From: Gillisia sp. Hel1_33_143
GTDB lineage: Bacteria; Bacteroidota; Bacteroidia; Flavobacteriales; Flavobacteriaceae
DNA length: 64,000 nt
NCBI RefSeq assembly: GCF_900104765.1
Contig: NZ_LT629737.1
Location: forward strand, 3,286,001-3,350,000
Direction of reading: 5' to 3'
In this document: positions 1-9,179 of the stretch, one piece after another
How positions within the stretch are numbered: the first letter of the stretch is position 1
How the letters are laid out: each line of letters starts with the position of its first letter
Program-made: the position numbers and the translations under genes
Notes under the pieces: generated by a model
What the model saw: the letters and a program-made list of their open reading frames with translations, nothing else
Told to the model about the DNA's origin: nothing
The model's database searches: none

Positions 1-408
1 CCCTTCACTATACCAATCATGATTTCCAGGGATAAAGATTACATTTCCATCGTAACTTTCTAAAGCATCCAGCTGTGCATCCAATCTATATTCAGATTGT
101 TCTCTAGAGGGATTATTCTTAGAAGGCATTCCAACAGGATAAATATTATCCCCTAAAAAAATAGCGTAATTATCTGTACTATTTACAGAATTTATATAAC
201 TTTTAAAAGCCAAAAGCGCGGCAGAAGAGCCTCCAGGCGGCGAATAACCAGCATCTCCCACTAAATAAAAGGTTTTCTCTATTTTCTTATTTAATGGATA
301 TTCAAAATTGCTTGAAGGCTCTCCAGTTCTATATTTGGGAGCGTATGTTGAACAACTTAAGATTAAGAATAATCCAAGGATAGTTAGAATTATGTTATTT
401 TTTTTCAT
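1..408 (-). CDS. Metallophosphoesterase lipoprotein (partial, C-terminus outside window)
   Basis: The first 136 codons of a gene that leaves the window at its left edge. The protein starts MKKNNIILTILG and has a lipoprotein signal peptide with lipobox LILSC (Cys19). A calcineurin-like phosphoesterase core follows, with the metal-binding motifs GDAGY near residue 50, GDNIYP near residue 88 and GNHDW near residue 130. The last is the classic Asn-His-Asp signature of this superfamily. It is probably a periplasm- or surface-anchored phosphoesterase; its substrate cannot be told. It is divergent from the HD-domain gene, with only 56 bases between the two start codons. Confidence 0.85.
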   Translation of the reverse strand, partial: MKKNNIILTILGLFLILSCSTYAPKYRTGEPSSNFEYPLNKKIEKTFYLVGDAGYSPPGGSSAALLAFKSYINSVNSTDNYAIFLGDNIYPVGMPSKNNPSREQSEYRLDAQLDALESYDGNVIFIPGNHDWYSEG

Positions 409-464
409 AGAAATCGAAGAGACGTTTTTTTTTTCTAATTTGGCTTGATCTTAATAGAAATTTG

Positions 465-1652
465 ATGACAGATTTAATTAAAAATGCCGAGAAATTTACC
501 TTTGAATTATTCAAAGAAAATTTACCAAACACCTTTATATATCACAACTACAACCACACGCAGCGAGTGGCTAAAAGTACTAAAGAATTAATTGAGAATT
601 CTGAAATTAATGTTAAAGAGGCAGAAGCGCTAATGCTTGCTGCTTGGCTTCATGACACCGGATATACTGTAACCTATGAAGGTCATGAAATGGAGAGCAT
701 TAAGATTGCTGAAGACTTTTTAAAAGAACATAATGCAGATACGGAATTAATCAAAATGGTAGTTAGCTGCATAGAAGCAACTCAGATGAATTATACTCCT
801 AAAACAGAGATTCAGGAGATCATTAGAGATGCCGACTCTTCACATTTTGCTAAAGAATATTTTGGAGAGACTAGCGAACTTCTAAGACAAGAACTTAAGC
901 TTTTGAACATTGATAATTTTTCTGAAAAAGAATGGAGACAGGAAAATATAAAAGTATTTACTGAAAAACATAAGTACTATACCAACTATGCTCTTAGGAA
1001 ATGGCAACCTGAAAAAGAAAGCAACTTGTTAGAAATTTTAGAAGCTCAAAATAAACAACATAAAAAAAATAAGAAAGAAGATACAAAAGCAAAGCTAAAG
1101 GCCGAGTATAAGAATAATAATCCTGAGCGTAGTATACAGAGTTTATTTAGAATTACACTTAGAAACCATATTAAACTAAGTGATATTGCAGATACTAAAG
1201 CAAACATTTTGCTTTCTGTAAACGCCATTATCATCTCATTGGCACTTTCTAATCTCATTCCCAAATTAGATGCTGTATCCAATAGACACTTATTAATTCC
1301 CACTTTGGTTCTTGTAGTTTTTAGTGTGGCATCTATAATCCTGTCAATTATGTCTACAAGGCCTAATGTAACTACCGGAGAATTTACACGAGAACAGGTA
1401 GAAACAAGAAAAATCAACCTCTTATTCTTCGGAAATTTTCACAAAATGCCATTTGATCAATTTAAATGGGGCCTTAACGAGATCATAAAAGATAAAGATT
1501 ATGTATATGAATCTTTAATGTTAGACTTACACCTTTTAGGTAAGGTTTTACATAGAAAATATATGCTACTAAGACTTACCTATACGGTATTTATGGTGGG
1601 TATGATATGTTCTGTAATTAGCTTTGTAATTGCTTTTTATTTACTTAAATAA
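465..1652 (+). CDS. HD-domain phosphohydrolase fused to a Pycsar-effector-like transmembrane domain
   Basis: A 395-residue protein starting at the ATG at 465; a TTG three bases upstream is less likely. Residues 1-200 form an HD domain: H31 (with H27 nearby), H63-D64 in WLHDTG, and D124 in RDADSS, as expected for a metal-dependent phosphohydrolase. A basic, charged linker follows (about 200-225). The C-terminal half begins with the conserved stretch LRNHIKLSDIADTKANILL and has membrane segments near residues 250-270, 280-300 and 370-393. I recognise this as the PycTM (Pycsar effector) family. HD-PycTM fusions are common in Flavobacteriia; the nucleotide or other phosphate ester cleaved by the HD part is unknown. 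No cyclase gene is next to it. Its end overlaps the convergent GAF gene by 16 bases. Confidence 0.85.
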   Translation: MTDLIKNAEKFTFELFKENLPNTFIYHNYNHTQRVAKSTKELIENSEINVKEAEALMLAAWLHDTGYTVTYEGHEMESIKIAEDFLKEHNADTELIKMVVSCIEATQMNYTPKTEIQEIIRDADSSHFAKEYFGETSELLRQELKLLNIDNFSEKEWRQENIKVFTEKHKYYTNYALRKWQPEKESNLLEILEAQNKQHKKNKKEDTKAKLKAEYKNNNPERSIQSLFRITLRNHIKLSDIADTKANILLSVNAIIISLALSNLIPKLDAVSNRHLLIPTLVLVVFSVASIILSIMSTRPNVTTGEFTREQVETRKINLLFFGNFHKMPFDQFKWGLNEIIKDKDYVYESLMLDLHLLGKVLHRKYMLLRLTYTVFMVGMICSVISFVIAFYLLK

Positions 1653-4009
1653 TCAACAAGATCTTCATAAGTTATAGACTTATCTGTAGAGGTTTCATCA
1701 GGGTGATATAAAATATTTACCCTGATAGCCTTTAATCCAATTACTCCTTGCACATCTTCCAGTTCTAGCAACTCTACATTATCACCCAGATAATCCTTAG
1801 TCTGTAAATACTTTATATATCTTAAATATTCTCTTTCATCGCTACTTTGAGAATAAATTATAGCAATTTTACCTTTCTGTGTAATACGCTCTTCGGTATT
1901 CTTAATGTAAGCTTTGTCAATTCGCTTTTTAATAATTTCGTACCTGGCATTATAAGTACCATCTACATCAAATTTCTTTTCATCCATTCTATACCTAATA
2001 GACAAGGTGCTATTAAAAACTAAGATCATAGAAGCCGCCTCCAATTTCATAGGAGTACTTTTTTGTAGTTGATAGAATCTATTCTCCATTTCTACCATAG
2101 TACTCAATTGCCACAATCGTAAATTATATAGATAAACCTTGTTGTAGGGCTTATTAAAAGCCAAAGAAGGTCCTATATACATGTTATGATCTACTCCATC
2201 TGTTTTATATCTCTCAAAATAGTGTGGATAGATCTTTTGAGCTTCTATCTGACTCTTATCTAGAAAACGAGCCATCGTTCTATTAATGCGTTGTACCGTT
2301 TCATCATATTTTTTACGATGATTGTAAACTACTCCAGTTTCCGGATTAAGTTGATCTTGATACTCATCTACCAATGCTGTTAATTCTTCAGATTGATTAG
2401 TTAGATGCTCCATAAGAGGATTAACCTCTCTTTGTAATAAATTGAAAACTTTTTGCTCACTAGAAGCATTTAAATTTTCATGAAGATCATCTTCAAACTC
2501 CTTAATTCTAAATCTCACCTGATCGTAAATTGGTAATTCTTCAATTTCGTAGGCCTTGTTTATAATGGTATCTATAAGCTCTAGTTGATGTAAAAGGTCT
2601 TTCTGAATAGCTACATTTCGCGCTTCAGAAGAGCCTACAATATCAATTTGTCCGTAAAGAGGATATATATCTTTAAAGGCGATATCTTTGAAAGAGGCAA
2701 GACCATCTTCATCTAGATCATTAATAAAATGTTTGGCTTCTTTTTCGAATATCCAGAGTACACTAGGATGAATAGAAGTACACTCACTTTGAATGACCGC
2801 TTTTATTCTATTTTCGAACTCATTCCTATTTCTTTCTACCGCAGTAACAATGTACGGCAAGACATCATCCAATTTAATGGCATTTATACTATTAAGTTCA
2901 TTTTTTCGATATGATACCAGTTCAAGAATCCCTAACAATTCTTTGTCATTGGCAATTGGAGCAAGAATACAACTCTTTACATCATTAGCCTTTAAATTTT
3001 GAACGAGTAGATTATTATCATTTAGCTTTGAATATTCATCAATATTAGCAATGGTAAAATAGGTCTGATCTTCAATTAACCTTTGAAATGATGTAGAGCA
3101 GATTCCAGTAGTGCAATCGTTCACCAACTTATCATGCAAAATAAAACTGTGAGCATTTTTGGTATTCATACGCTCAAATACCATCTCTCTTTTATTGAAA
3201 ACAGTAAAGCCTACCCTTAGATCTGAAACTTTATAGATAGATTGAAAGATCTCTTTGAATTTTAATAATTCTTCTTGGTCTGAAGTTTCAGGATGTAAAA
3301 GTGTGGTTTTAAGTTCTGAAATTGCGTCATCTACCGTAACATCTATTAGATTTGTAATTGTAAATCCTCTAAATATCCAGCTTAGTGGTGGGAACATTTT
3401 TCGCCACAGATCAATATCATCTATATTCTGTATTAAAAGATCTACATCTTCTTCTGTAATATCTATAGCTGTTTCTGTAGGGGTAATATCTATAAAATCT
3501 GCATTTAAGGCGATCTTATAATGCTTCAGAATTCCGTTAGCATCAGGAATATCATAATACAAAGGGCGTGAAAAATCTATGGTGTAGCCATAATGATGAT
3601 TTAGAATTAGGATACATCCATATACATAGAACATATCTTCGTCTAAATTTCTGATAGAAAGTTCAAAATCTTCTCCCGCATTTGCAAGAATCCCTTTTAA
3701 TCTTTTTGTAGAATTAAAAACGATGTTATGGAAAGGTAGAGAAGCCGCCTTAATCTCATTATTAGTAAGAATATTTGGAAAAAGATCGTCCAATAAAATT
3801 CTAATAGCATCCTTATATTTATTCAGATCTTCAGGATCATCCAACCCTTCCACAAGCTTGGGAAAAGAAGATACATAATCCAAAACATCTTCCATATAGC
3901 TTTTAGCGATACTGCTATGCTCATTATGGATCAAATCCTTGTATTGATCTATAATTTTATGGAAACTAATTTTAATATCTAAAGGAAAGTCCTGTATCTG
4001 ATTCTTCAT
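1637..4009 (-). CDS. Large GAF-domain protein
   Basis: A 790-residue soluble protein with no signal peptide. Residues about 260-400 look like a GAF small-molecule-binding domain: a VGFTVFNKRE start, a central stretch with CTTGIC, then SCILAPIANDKELLGILELVS, the usual end of the GAF sheet. The flanks are helical and acidic and carry no kinase, cyclase or HTH motif I can see, so the output is unknown. Proteins of this size with a single central GAF are widespread in Flavobacteriia without an assigned role. Its stop lies inside the end of the convergent HD-PycTM gene, and it is divergent from the TlpA-like gene. Confidence 0.7.
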   Translation of the reverse strand: MKNQIQDFPLDIKISFHKIIDQYKDLIHNEHSSIAKSYMEDVLDYVSSFPKLVEGLDDPEDLNKYKDAIRILLDDLFPNILTNNEIKAASLPFHNIVFNSTKRLKGILANAGEDFELSIRNLDEDMFYVYGCILILNHHYGYTIDFSRPLYYDIPDANGILKHYKIALNADFIDITPTETAIDITEEDVDLLIQNIDDIDLWRKMFPPLSWIFRGFTITNLIDVTVDDAISELKTTLLHPETSDQEELLKFKEIFQSIYKVSDLRVGFTVFNKREMVFERMNTKNAHSFILHDKLVNDCTTGICSTSFQRLIEDQTYFTIANIDEYSKLNDNNLLVQNLKANDVKSCILAPIANDKELLGILELVSYRKNELNSINAIKLDDVLPYIVTAVERNRNEFENRIKAVIQSECTSIHPSVLWIFEKEAKHFINDLDEDGLASFKDIAFKDIYPLYGQIDIVGSSEARNVAIQKDLLHQLELIDTIINKAYEIEELPIYDQVRFRIKEFEDDLHENLNASSEQKVFNLLQREVNPLMEHLTNQSEELTALVDEYQDQLNPETGVVYNHRKKYDETVQRINRTMARFLDKSQIEAQKIYPHYFERYKTDGVDHNMYIGPSLAFNKPYNKVYLYNLRLWQLSTMVEMENRFYQLQKSTPMKLEAASMILVFNSTLSIRYRMDEKKFDVDGTYNARYEIIKKRIDKAYIKNTEERITQKGKIAIIYSQSSDEREYLRYIKYLQTKDYLGDNVELLELEDVQGVIGLKAIRVNILYHPDETSTDKSITYEDLVDYLSK

Positions 4010-4117
4010 AATTGGTAATATAAGATAAAATTACTATTTCTTTTATCCATGCTACTTCACAGCTTATAAATTAACAATTTTTTATAAAGAACCAATCGTT
4101 ATCCAAAGCTAGTTACG

Positions 4118-4125
4118 TACTTTTG
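4118..4125 (+). promoter_or_regulatory. Bacteroidetes -7 promoter element
   Basis: TACTTTTG matches TAnnTTTG, the -7 element of the Bacteroidetes primary sigma factor, 20 bases before the ATG of the thioredoxin-like lipoprotein. No clear -33 element is visible. Confidence 0.5.
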
Positions 4126-4145
4126 CAAAAATAATAAATCAATTT

Positions 4146-5261
4146 ATGAAACAATTCTTATCGCTTATATTACTTGTAAGTATTATAGCATGTAATAATG
4201 AAAAAAAAGGGTATTCTATTACTGGAGATGCAACCAATATTGAAGATGGAAAAATGGTTTATATCTCTGAGCTAGATTCCAACCTTCAACCCGTTAAAAA
4301 AGATTCGGCTGCCATAAAAGATGGTAATTTTACCATAGACCTTCCTGAGGTTACCCAATCTAATCTTAGTATTTTAAATATTGAAGGTATCAATGGAAAT
4401 GTGATCTTCATTTCTGAAAATGAAACCATCGATTTTAAAGTTTACAAAGACAGTCTTCAAACCTCTGAAGTTACCGGTGGTAAAGAAAATAAATTGTTCT
4501 TCTCTTATTTAGATCACTTAAAAGAACTTAATAAGAAAGTAATGAATTTAAGAATGAAGGGGCGTGAGATCATGACAACTTCTAGAGACACCGCAAAATT
4601 AGCAGATCTTGGTAAAGAAGAAGGTGCTCTAAAGGATAATGACATGACCTTTAAAAAGCAATTAGTACAAGAAAACCCAAACATGTTTGTTTCTGTTCTT
4701 GTGCTTACAGATATGGCTAATCTTGGAGCTCAAGTAGGGGAAGTAAATGAACTTTATGAGTCACTTTCTAACGACGTTAAGAATACTCCTATTGCCAAAA
4801 GCTTAAAAGAAAATTTAGATAAAAGAAATGCAGTAGAAGTTGGAAGCAAAGCTCCAGACTTTACAGCTCCCAACCCAGAAGGCAAAGAGATCTCTTTAAA
4901 TGAATCTTTAGGTAAAGTAACACTTATAGATTTTTGGGCAGCATGGTGTAAGCCTTGTAGAGCAGAAAATCCAAATGTTGTACGTATCTATGAAAAATAC
5001 CACGACAAAGGATTTAATATTTTAGGAGTTTCTTTAGATAGAGAAAATCAAAAAGACAAATGGATACAAGCTATAGCAGATGATAAATTAACATGGAACC
5101 AAGTATCAAATCTAAAGTTCTGGCAAGATCCTATTGCTCAACTTTACGGAGTGAGAGCTATTCCTGCTCAATTTATCTTAGATGAAAATGGAGTTATTGT
5201 AGCCCGAAACTTAAGAGGAGATGAGTTAGAAGCGAAAATTAAAGAGTTATTAGAAAAATAG
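4146..5261 (+). CDS. TlpA-like thioredoxin lipoprotein with DUF4369-type N-terminus
   Basis: A 371-residue predicted lipoprotein (signal peptide ending SIIAC). Residues about 25-125 resemble the DUF4369 beta domain often found in front of Bacteroidetes periplasmic thioredoxins. Residues about 230-371 are a redoxin/AhpC-TSA domain with the active site W267-C268-K-P-C271 in FWAAWCKPCRAENP and a conserved cis-Pro region in RAIPAQF. It should act as a membrane-anchored thiol-disulfide oxidoreductase; whether it serves cytochrome maturation or general thiol reduction is not visible. A strong terminator follows directly. Confidence 0.88.
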   Translation: MKQFLSLILLVSIIACNNEKKGYSITGDATNIEDGKMVYISELDSNLQPVKKDSAAIKDGNFTIDLPEVTQSNLSILNIEGINGNVIFISENETIDFKVYKDSLQTSEVTGGKENKLFFSYLDHLKELNKKVMNLRMKGREIMTTSRDTAKLADLGKEEGALKDNDMTFKKQLVQENPNMFVSVLVLTDMANLGAQVGEVNELYESLSNDVKNTPIAKSLKENLDKRNAVEVGSKAPDFTAPNPEGKEISLNESLGKVTLIDFWAAWCKPCRAENPNVVRIYEKYHDKGFNILGVSLDRENQKDKWIQAIADDKLTWNQVSNLKFWQDPIAQLYGVRAIPAQFILDENGVIVARNLRGDELEAKIKELLEK

Positions 5262-5281
5262 AATCTTATAATATTTTGAAT

Positions 5282-5316
5282 AAAAAAACCGCAAGAATCA
5301 ACTTGCGGTTTTTTTT
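5282..5316. terminator. Bidirectional intrinsic terminator
   Basis: The hairpin AACCGCAAG/CTTGCGGTT has a short loop and is flanked by A and T runs on both sides. It lies between the convergent thioredoxin-like and SIMPL genes and can serve both. Confidence 0.9.
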
Positions 5317-5335
5317 ATAAGTGATTTTTCAGGTT

Positions 5336-6022
5336 TTAGTTTAGTTGAAACCCAACATTTACTTTAGCAGTAACTTCTAACTCCCCTGGAGCGATAGTTT
5401 CTTGTTGAGCACCATCTGCACTTGCCTTCATCATTTCATTTGCTCTATACATAGGGGGAAAATTATTAGTTTCTATCTCACTAATAGAAATAGCTTTCCC
5501 AATAGTTTGCCCTAATGGTTTTACATATTCTTCAGCTTTCGTTTTAGCATCTAATACCGCTAATTTTCTAGCTTCAGCTTCATATTTCTCCATTTCTGAG
5601 GATTTGAACTGCACACCATCGATTCTATTTAAGCCCGCTTTAAGCAGACCGCTCATTATTTTTTCATAATTCTTCAGATCATCCAACTTTATAGATATTG
5701 CCTGATTAGCAACATAACTATACGTCTTACTATCATAATTGTAATTCTTATTTAAATTCACATAATCTGTTTGAATGTTCTTTTCTTTCACTCCTTCAGA
5801 CTTTAGATATTTAATAACCTTATCTACCACTTCATCATTTTGCTTCTTCACCAGTTGTGCATCATCTCCTGTATGCTCGATACGAGATTTAATGGTGACC
5901 TGGTCTGGAGTAACCATAACAGATCCTTCTCCCGTAACCATTACCATAGGGGGACTTGGCATTTGTTGAGCTTGCAATGCGAACGTGCTAATTGCTGCAA
6001 ATAAAATTAAAATTGATTTCAT
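5336..6022 (-). CDS. SIMPL-domain (DUF541) periplasmic protein
   Basis: A 228-residue protein with a cleavable signal peptide (ILILFAAISTFALQAQ). The mature part begins with VTGEGSVMVTPDQVTIKSRIEH, typical of the SIMPL/DUF541 family (the E. coli relative is YggE), and continues through the expected alpha/beta fold with DAKTKAEEYVKPLGQ near the C-terminus. Members are periplasmic or outer-membrane-associated, and some are linked to oxidative stress; the biochemical role is unknown. It is followed upstream on the same strand by the rhomboid gene (51 bases apart), so the two may be co-transcribed. Confidence 0.85.
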   Translation of the reverse strand: MKSILILFAAISTFALQAQQMPSPPMVMVTGEGSVMVTPDQVTIKSRIEHTGDDAQLVKKQNDEVVDKVIKYLKSEGVKEKNIQTDYVNLNKNYNYDSKTYSYVANQAISIKLDDLKNYEKIMSGLLKAGLNRIDGVQFKSSEMEKYEAEARKLAVLDAKTKAEEYVKPLGQTIGKAISISEIETNNFPPMYRANEMMKASADGAQQETIAPGELEVTAKVNVGFQLN

Positions 6023-6073
6023 AAGATTGAGTTTTACTGATTTTAAATAAATATTACAATAAGAGTACCAAGC

Positions 6074-6721
6074 TTAGATCTTTCCTAATTTTTGTAAAAT
6101 AAATAACACTACAATAGGAATTGCTAGTAGAAAAACCATCAATAGATGCTGCTCTATTACATAAGGTGCCAAAATTAAAGTGATAACATATCCGCCAATT
6201 GCACCACCAAAATGGGCATCATGACCTATATTCCCTAATCTTTTCTTCATTCCATAAAGGGTGTACAACAAATAACCAATTCCAAAGATGTAAGCCGGGA
6301 TTGGTATAATAAAGAACAGTCCTAACATCATATCCGGCCTCAATAAAATTGCAGAGTACAACACTCCCATAACTGCACCACTAGCACCTACGGCAGTATA
6401 CTCCGGTTCATTCTTATGAAAGAAATAACTTAGCAGGTTTCCAAAGATCAAACTCACTAGGTAGACTAGTAAAAAGCCAATTGGTCCCAGCCAAAATTGA
6501 ACTACGTTGGCGAAGAAATACAGCGTTAGCATGTTCACGAATAAGTGTGAAGTATCTACATGCAAAAATCCTGAAGTAAAGATTTGATATTTAGCACCCC
6601 TATTAATATCTGCAATATTGAATTTATACTTTTCAAAAAAGATAGAATCGTTAAAACCCTTAAATGATATAAGCACGTTTGCTGCTATTATTACAATAGT
6701 TACTATACTTAAATCTCCCAT
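6074..6721 (-). CDS. Rhomboid-family intramembrane serine protease
   Basis: A 215-residue protein with about six membrane helices. The catalytic pair is visible: S114 in VGASGAVMG and H170 in GHDAHFGGAIGG. H59 and N63 (HLFVNML) are the usual oxyanion-region residues on helix 2. This is a minimal six-helix rhomboid without extra cytoplasmic domains. It should cleave membrane-spanning substrates near their luminal ends; natural substrates cannot be predicted. It is expressed from a palindromic divergent promoter shared with the acyltransferase gene. Confidence 0.93.
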   Translation of the reverse strand: MGDLSIVTIVIIAANVLISFKGFNDSIFFEKYKFNIADINRGAKYQIFTSGFLHVDTSHLFVNMLTLYFFANVVQFWLGPIGFLLVYLVSLIFGNLLSYFFHKNEPEYTAVGASGAVMGVLYSAILLRPDMMLGLFFIIPIPAYIFGIGYLLYTLYGMKKRLGNIGHDAHFGGAIGGYVITLILAPYVIEQHLLMVFLLAIPIVVLFILQKLGKI

Positions 6722-6740
6722 ACATTCCTGTGTTTAGTGC

Positions 6741-6759
6741 CAAATATACCATATATTTG
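6741..6759. promoter_or_regulatory. Two facing -7 elements forming a palindromic divergent promoter
   Basis: CAAATATACCATATATTTG is a perfect inverted repeat with a 3-base centre. Read on the plus strand its right half is TATATTTG (-7 for the acyltransferase, 15 bases before the ATG at 6775). Read on the minus strand its left half is also TATATTTG (-7 for the rhomboid gene, about 20 bases before its ATG). The two promoters overlap physically. Confidence 0.6.
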
Positions 6760-6774
6760 CTGAAATTTTTATTG

Positions 6775-7686
6775 ATGCAAGGTTTAGTTTTCTGGCTGGT
6801 TTATCCTTTTTTATGGCTAATTTCTATTGCACCGTTCTGGCTATTCTATAAGATCTCAGATCTTATTTACTTTCTCGTGTATCACATTATTGGTTACAGA
6901 TCTAAAACTGTAAGTGAGAATTTACGTCTTGTTTTTCCTGAAAAATCTGAATCTGAGATAAAGGAGATAAAAAAGAAATTCTACCGTCATATGTGCGATA
7001 TGTTTCTGGAAATGATAAAGAGCATCTCTATCTCTAATAAGCAACTAAAATCTCGCTTTACCTTTACAAATATAGAGGAGATTGAAAAGATCCTAAAAAC
7101 TAATAAAAGCATTGTTCTTATCTGTGGACATTATGCCAGTTATGAATGGGTAAATGCATTACAATTATATGGTCTTGATTATAAAGGCTATGGAGTATAT
7201 AAGAAGATAAAGAATAAATATTTTGACAAAATGGTGAAGGATATTCGCGGAAGATTTGATGGCGAACTTATTACTACCATTCAAGCAACACGCACCATAG
7301 AACAAAATCAAGAAAAAGGAAGATTAGGTGTGTATGCGATGATTGCAGATCAATCTCCTAAAATTTCCAGAGCTAAGTACTGGACAGAATTCTTAGGTTA
7401 CCAGGTTCCTGTATTTATTGGAACAGAAAAGTTAGCCAAAACTACAGATATGGTGGTACTTTATTTACATGTTGTAAAATTGAAAAGAGGCTTTTATGAG
7501 GCTACCTTTAAGCCTATCACTTATGAACCGCGGGAAGAGCCAGATTATATGATTACCAATGCTTTCTTAACAGAATTGGAAAAACAGATTAGAAATGAAC
7601 CGGAATATTATTTATGGACTCATAAGAGATGGAAGCATAGAAATACTCCCATCCCAAATAAAGCCATAATTTTTAAAAGAGACTAA
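6775..7686 (+). CDS. LpxL/HtrB-type lipid A acyltransferase
   Basis: A 303-residue inner-membrane acyltransferase when started at the ATG at 6775 (MQGLVFWLVYPFLWLISI). That start fits the family N-terminus and the -7 element just upstream; a GTG at 6730 would place the start in front of that promoter. The N-terminal membrane anchor is followed by the catalytic H-x4-E motif, H119 to E124 in CGHYASYEW, and the family motif IADQSP further on. It should transfer a secondary acyl chain to a lipid A precursor, although ornithine or other lipid substrates are possible in Bacteroidetes. Confidence 0.87.
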   Translation: MQGLVFWLVYPFLWLISIAPFWLFYKISDLIYFLVYHIIGYRSKTVSENLRLVFPEKSESEIKEIKKKFYRHMCDMFLEMIKSISISNKQLKSRFTFTNIEEIEKILKTNKSIVLICGHYASYEWVNALQLYGLDYKGYGVYKKIKNKYFDKMVKDIRGRFDGELITTIQATRTIEQNQEKGRLGVYAMIADQSPKISRAKYWTEFLGYQVPVFIGTEKLAKTTDMVVLYLHVVKLKRGFYEATFKPITYEPREEPDYMITNAFLTELEKQIRNEPEYYLWTHKRWKHRNTPIPNKAIIFKRD

Positions 7687-7692
7687 ATAAAA

Positions 7693-9078
7693 CTAGGCAA
7701 TAATAGCCTTGATCTCTTCAATCATTTCTTGAGCAAGATCATCTGCTTTTTGCTGACTTTTTGCTTCTGTATAAATTCTAATAATTGGTTCTGTATTCGA
7801 TTTTCTCAAATGAACCCAATTTTCTGAAAAATCAATTTTCACCCCATCTACTGTAGAGATCTCTTCTGAATTATGATTGTTCTTTACGGTTTCTAAAATA
7901 GCATCTACATCTATTCCTGGAGTCAATTCAATTTTATTCTTACTCATAAAATAAACCGGATATGATTCTTTTAAAGCAGACATGGTAGTTTTTTTCTCAG
8001 CAAAATAAGTTAGAAACAATGCTACTCCCACAAGACTATCTCGTCCGTAATGAGATTCTGGATAAATAATACCCCCATTACCTTCTCCTCCAATAATAGC
8101 ATTTGTATCTTTCATAAGTTGAACAACGTTCACCTCACCAACAGCACTTGCATTATATTTTTGTCCATGTTTTTCAGTTTGATCTCTTAAAGCTCTGGAA
8201 GACGATAGATTACTAACTGTAGCTCCAGGAGTTTTGCTAAGTACATAATCTGCACAAGCAACTAAAGTGTATTCTTCACCAAACATCTCCCCTTTTTCAT
8301 CTATAAAAGCAAGTCTATCTACATCTGGATCTACCACCACACCTAGATCTGCTTTTTCTTTTACTACCAGTTTACTAATATCTCCTAAATGTTCTTTAAG
8401 CGGTTCAGGATTATGAGGGAAATGACCATTAGGCTCACAATATAGCTCTACAACTTCAACTCCCATTTTTCTCAACAATGCTGGTATTGCTATACCACCG
8501 GTAGAATTAACTGCATCTACAACAACTTTTAAATTTGCTTTGGCAACAGCATCTGCATTTACTAATTTTAGATCAAGAACTTGATCTATATGCCTATCTA
8601 TGTAATCTTCAATAACGGTAACTTCACCAAGATCATCCACATCTGCAAAATCAAAACCTTCGTTGTCTGCAATTTCTAAGATCTTAGCACCATCATCTCC
8701 ACTTAAAAACTCTCCTTTATTATTAAGTAATTTTAAAGCATTCCATTGTTTCGGATTGTGACTTGCTGTTAAAATTATTCCTCCGTTAGCCTTCTCTAAA
8801 GGGACTGCAATTTCTACTGTAGGAGTTGTAGAAAGTCCTAGATCTATTACATTAATACCAAGACCTATTAAAGTATTCATCACCAACTGTTGGATCATAG
8901 AACCTGAAATTCTTGCATCTCTACCAACTACCACCTTAAGTTTCTGATTAGGATGTTCTGTTTTTAACCAACTTCCATACGCCGCCGCAAATTTCACAGC
9001 ATCTATAGGAGTTAGATTTTCTGAAGGCTTTCCTCCAATAGTTCCACGAATTCCTGATATTGATTTTATTAAACTCAT
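7693..9078 (-). CDS. glmM: Phosphoglucosamine mutase
   Basis: A 461-residue member of the alpha-D-phosphohexomutase family. The active-site serine is S106 in ILTASHNPKQWNALK, the metal-binding loop is VVDPDVDRLAF, the sugar-binding loop GGEGNGGIIYPE is present, and the phosphate-binding loop is SNTEPIIRIYTEA near the C-terminus. It probably converts glucosamine-6-phosphate to glucosamine-1-phosphate for UDP-GlcNAc synthesis. The Bacteroidetes branch is close enough to phosphomannomutases that specificity is an inference. It is convergent with the acyltransferase, with 6 bases between the ends. Confidence 0.88.
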   Translation of the reverse strand: MSLIKSISGIRGTIGGKPSENLTPIDAVKFAAAYGSWLKTEHPNQKLKVVVGRDARISGSMIQQLVMNTLIGLGINVIDLGLSTTPTVEIAVPLEKANGGIILTASHNPKQWNALKLLNNKGEFLSGDDGAKILEIADNEGFDFADVDDLGEVTVIEDYIDRHIDQVLDLKLVNADAVAKANLKVVVDAVNSTGGIAIPALLRKMGVEVVELYCEPNGHFPHNPEPLKEHLGDISKLVVKEKADLGVVVDPDVDRLAFIDEKGEMFGEEYTLVACADYVLSKTPGATVSNLSSSRALRDQTEKHGQKYNASAVGEVNVVQLMKDTNAIIGGEGNGGIIYPESHYGRDSLVGVALFLTYFAEKKTTMSALKESYPVYFMSKNKIELTPGIDVDAILETVKNNHNSEEISTVDGVKIDFSENWVHLRKSNTEPIIRIYTEAKSQQKADDLAQEMIEEIKAIIA

Positions 9079-9107
9079 ACTTTTAAATTTCTGTTTTTAT
9101 GATTTCG

Positions 9108-9140
9108 CAAATATACCAACCTATCCCGCTACACCCCAAA
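9108..9140 (-). promoter_or_regulatory. Promoter of glmM (-33 TTTG, -7 TATATTTG)
   Basis: On the minus strand TTTG (9140-9137), a 21-base spacer and TATATTTG (9115-9108) match the Bacteroidetes consensus TTTG-N19-21-TAnnTTTG. The -7 element ends 29 bases before the glmM ATG. Confidence 0.7.
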
Positions 9141-9179
9141 AGTTAACACAAATTAAACTATAATTGCTACCTTGTCGGC

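Noticed and set aside
465-4009. A complete Pycsar anti-phage system
   Set aside because: Only an effector-like membrane domain is present. There is no uridylate or cytidylate cyclase next to it and no other defence gene in the region; HD-PycTM fusions are common outside defence islands.
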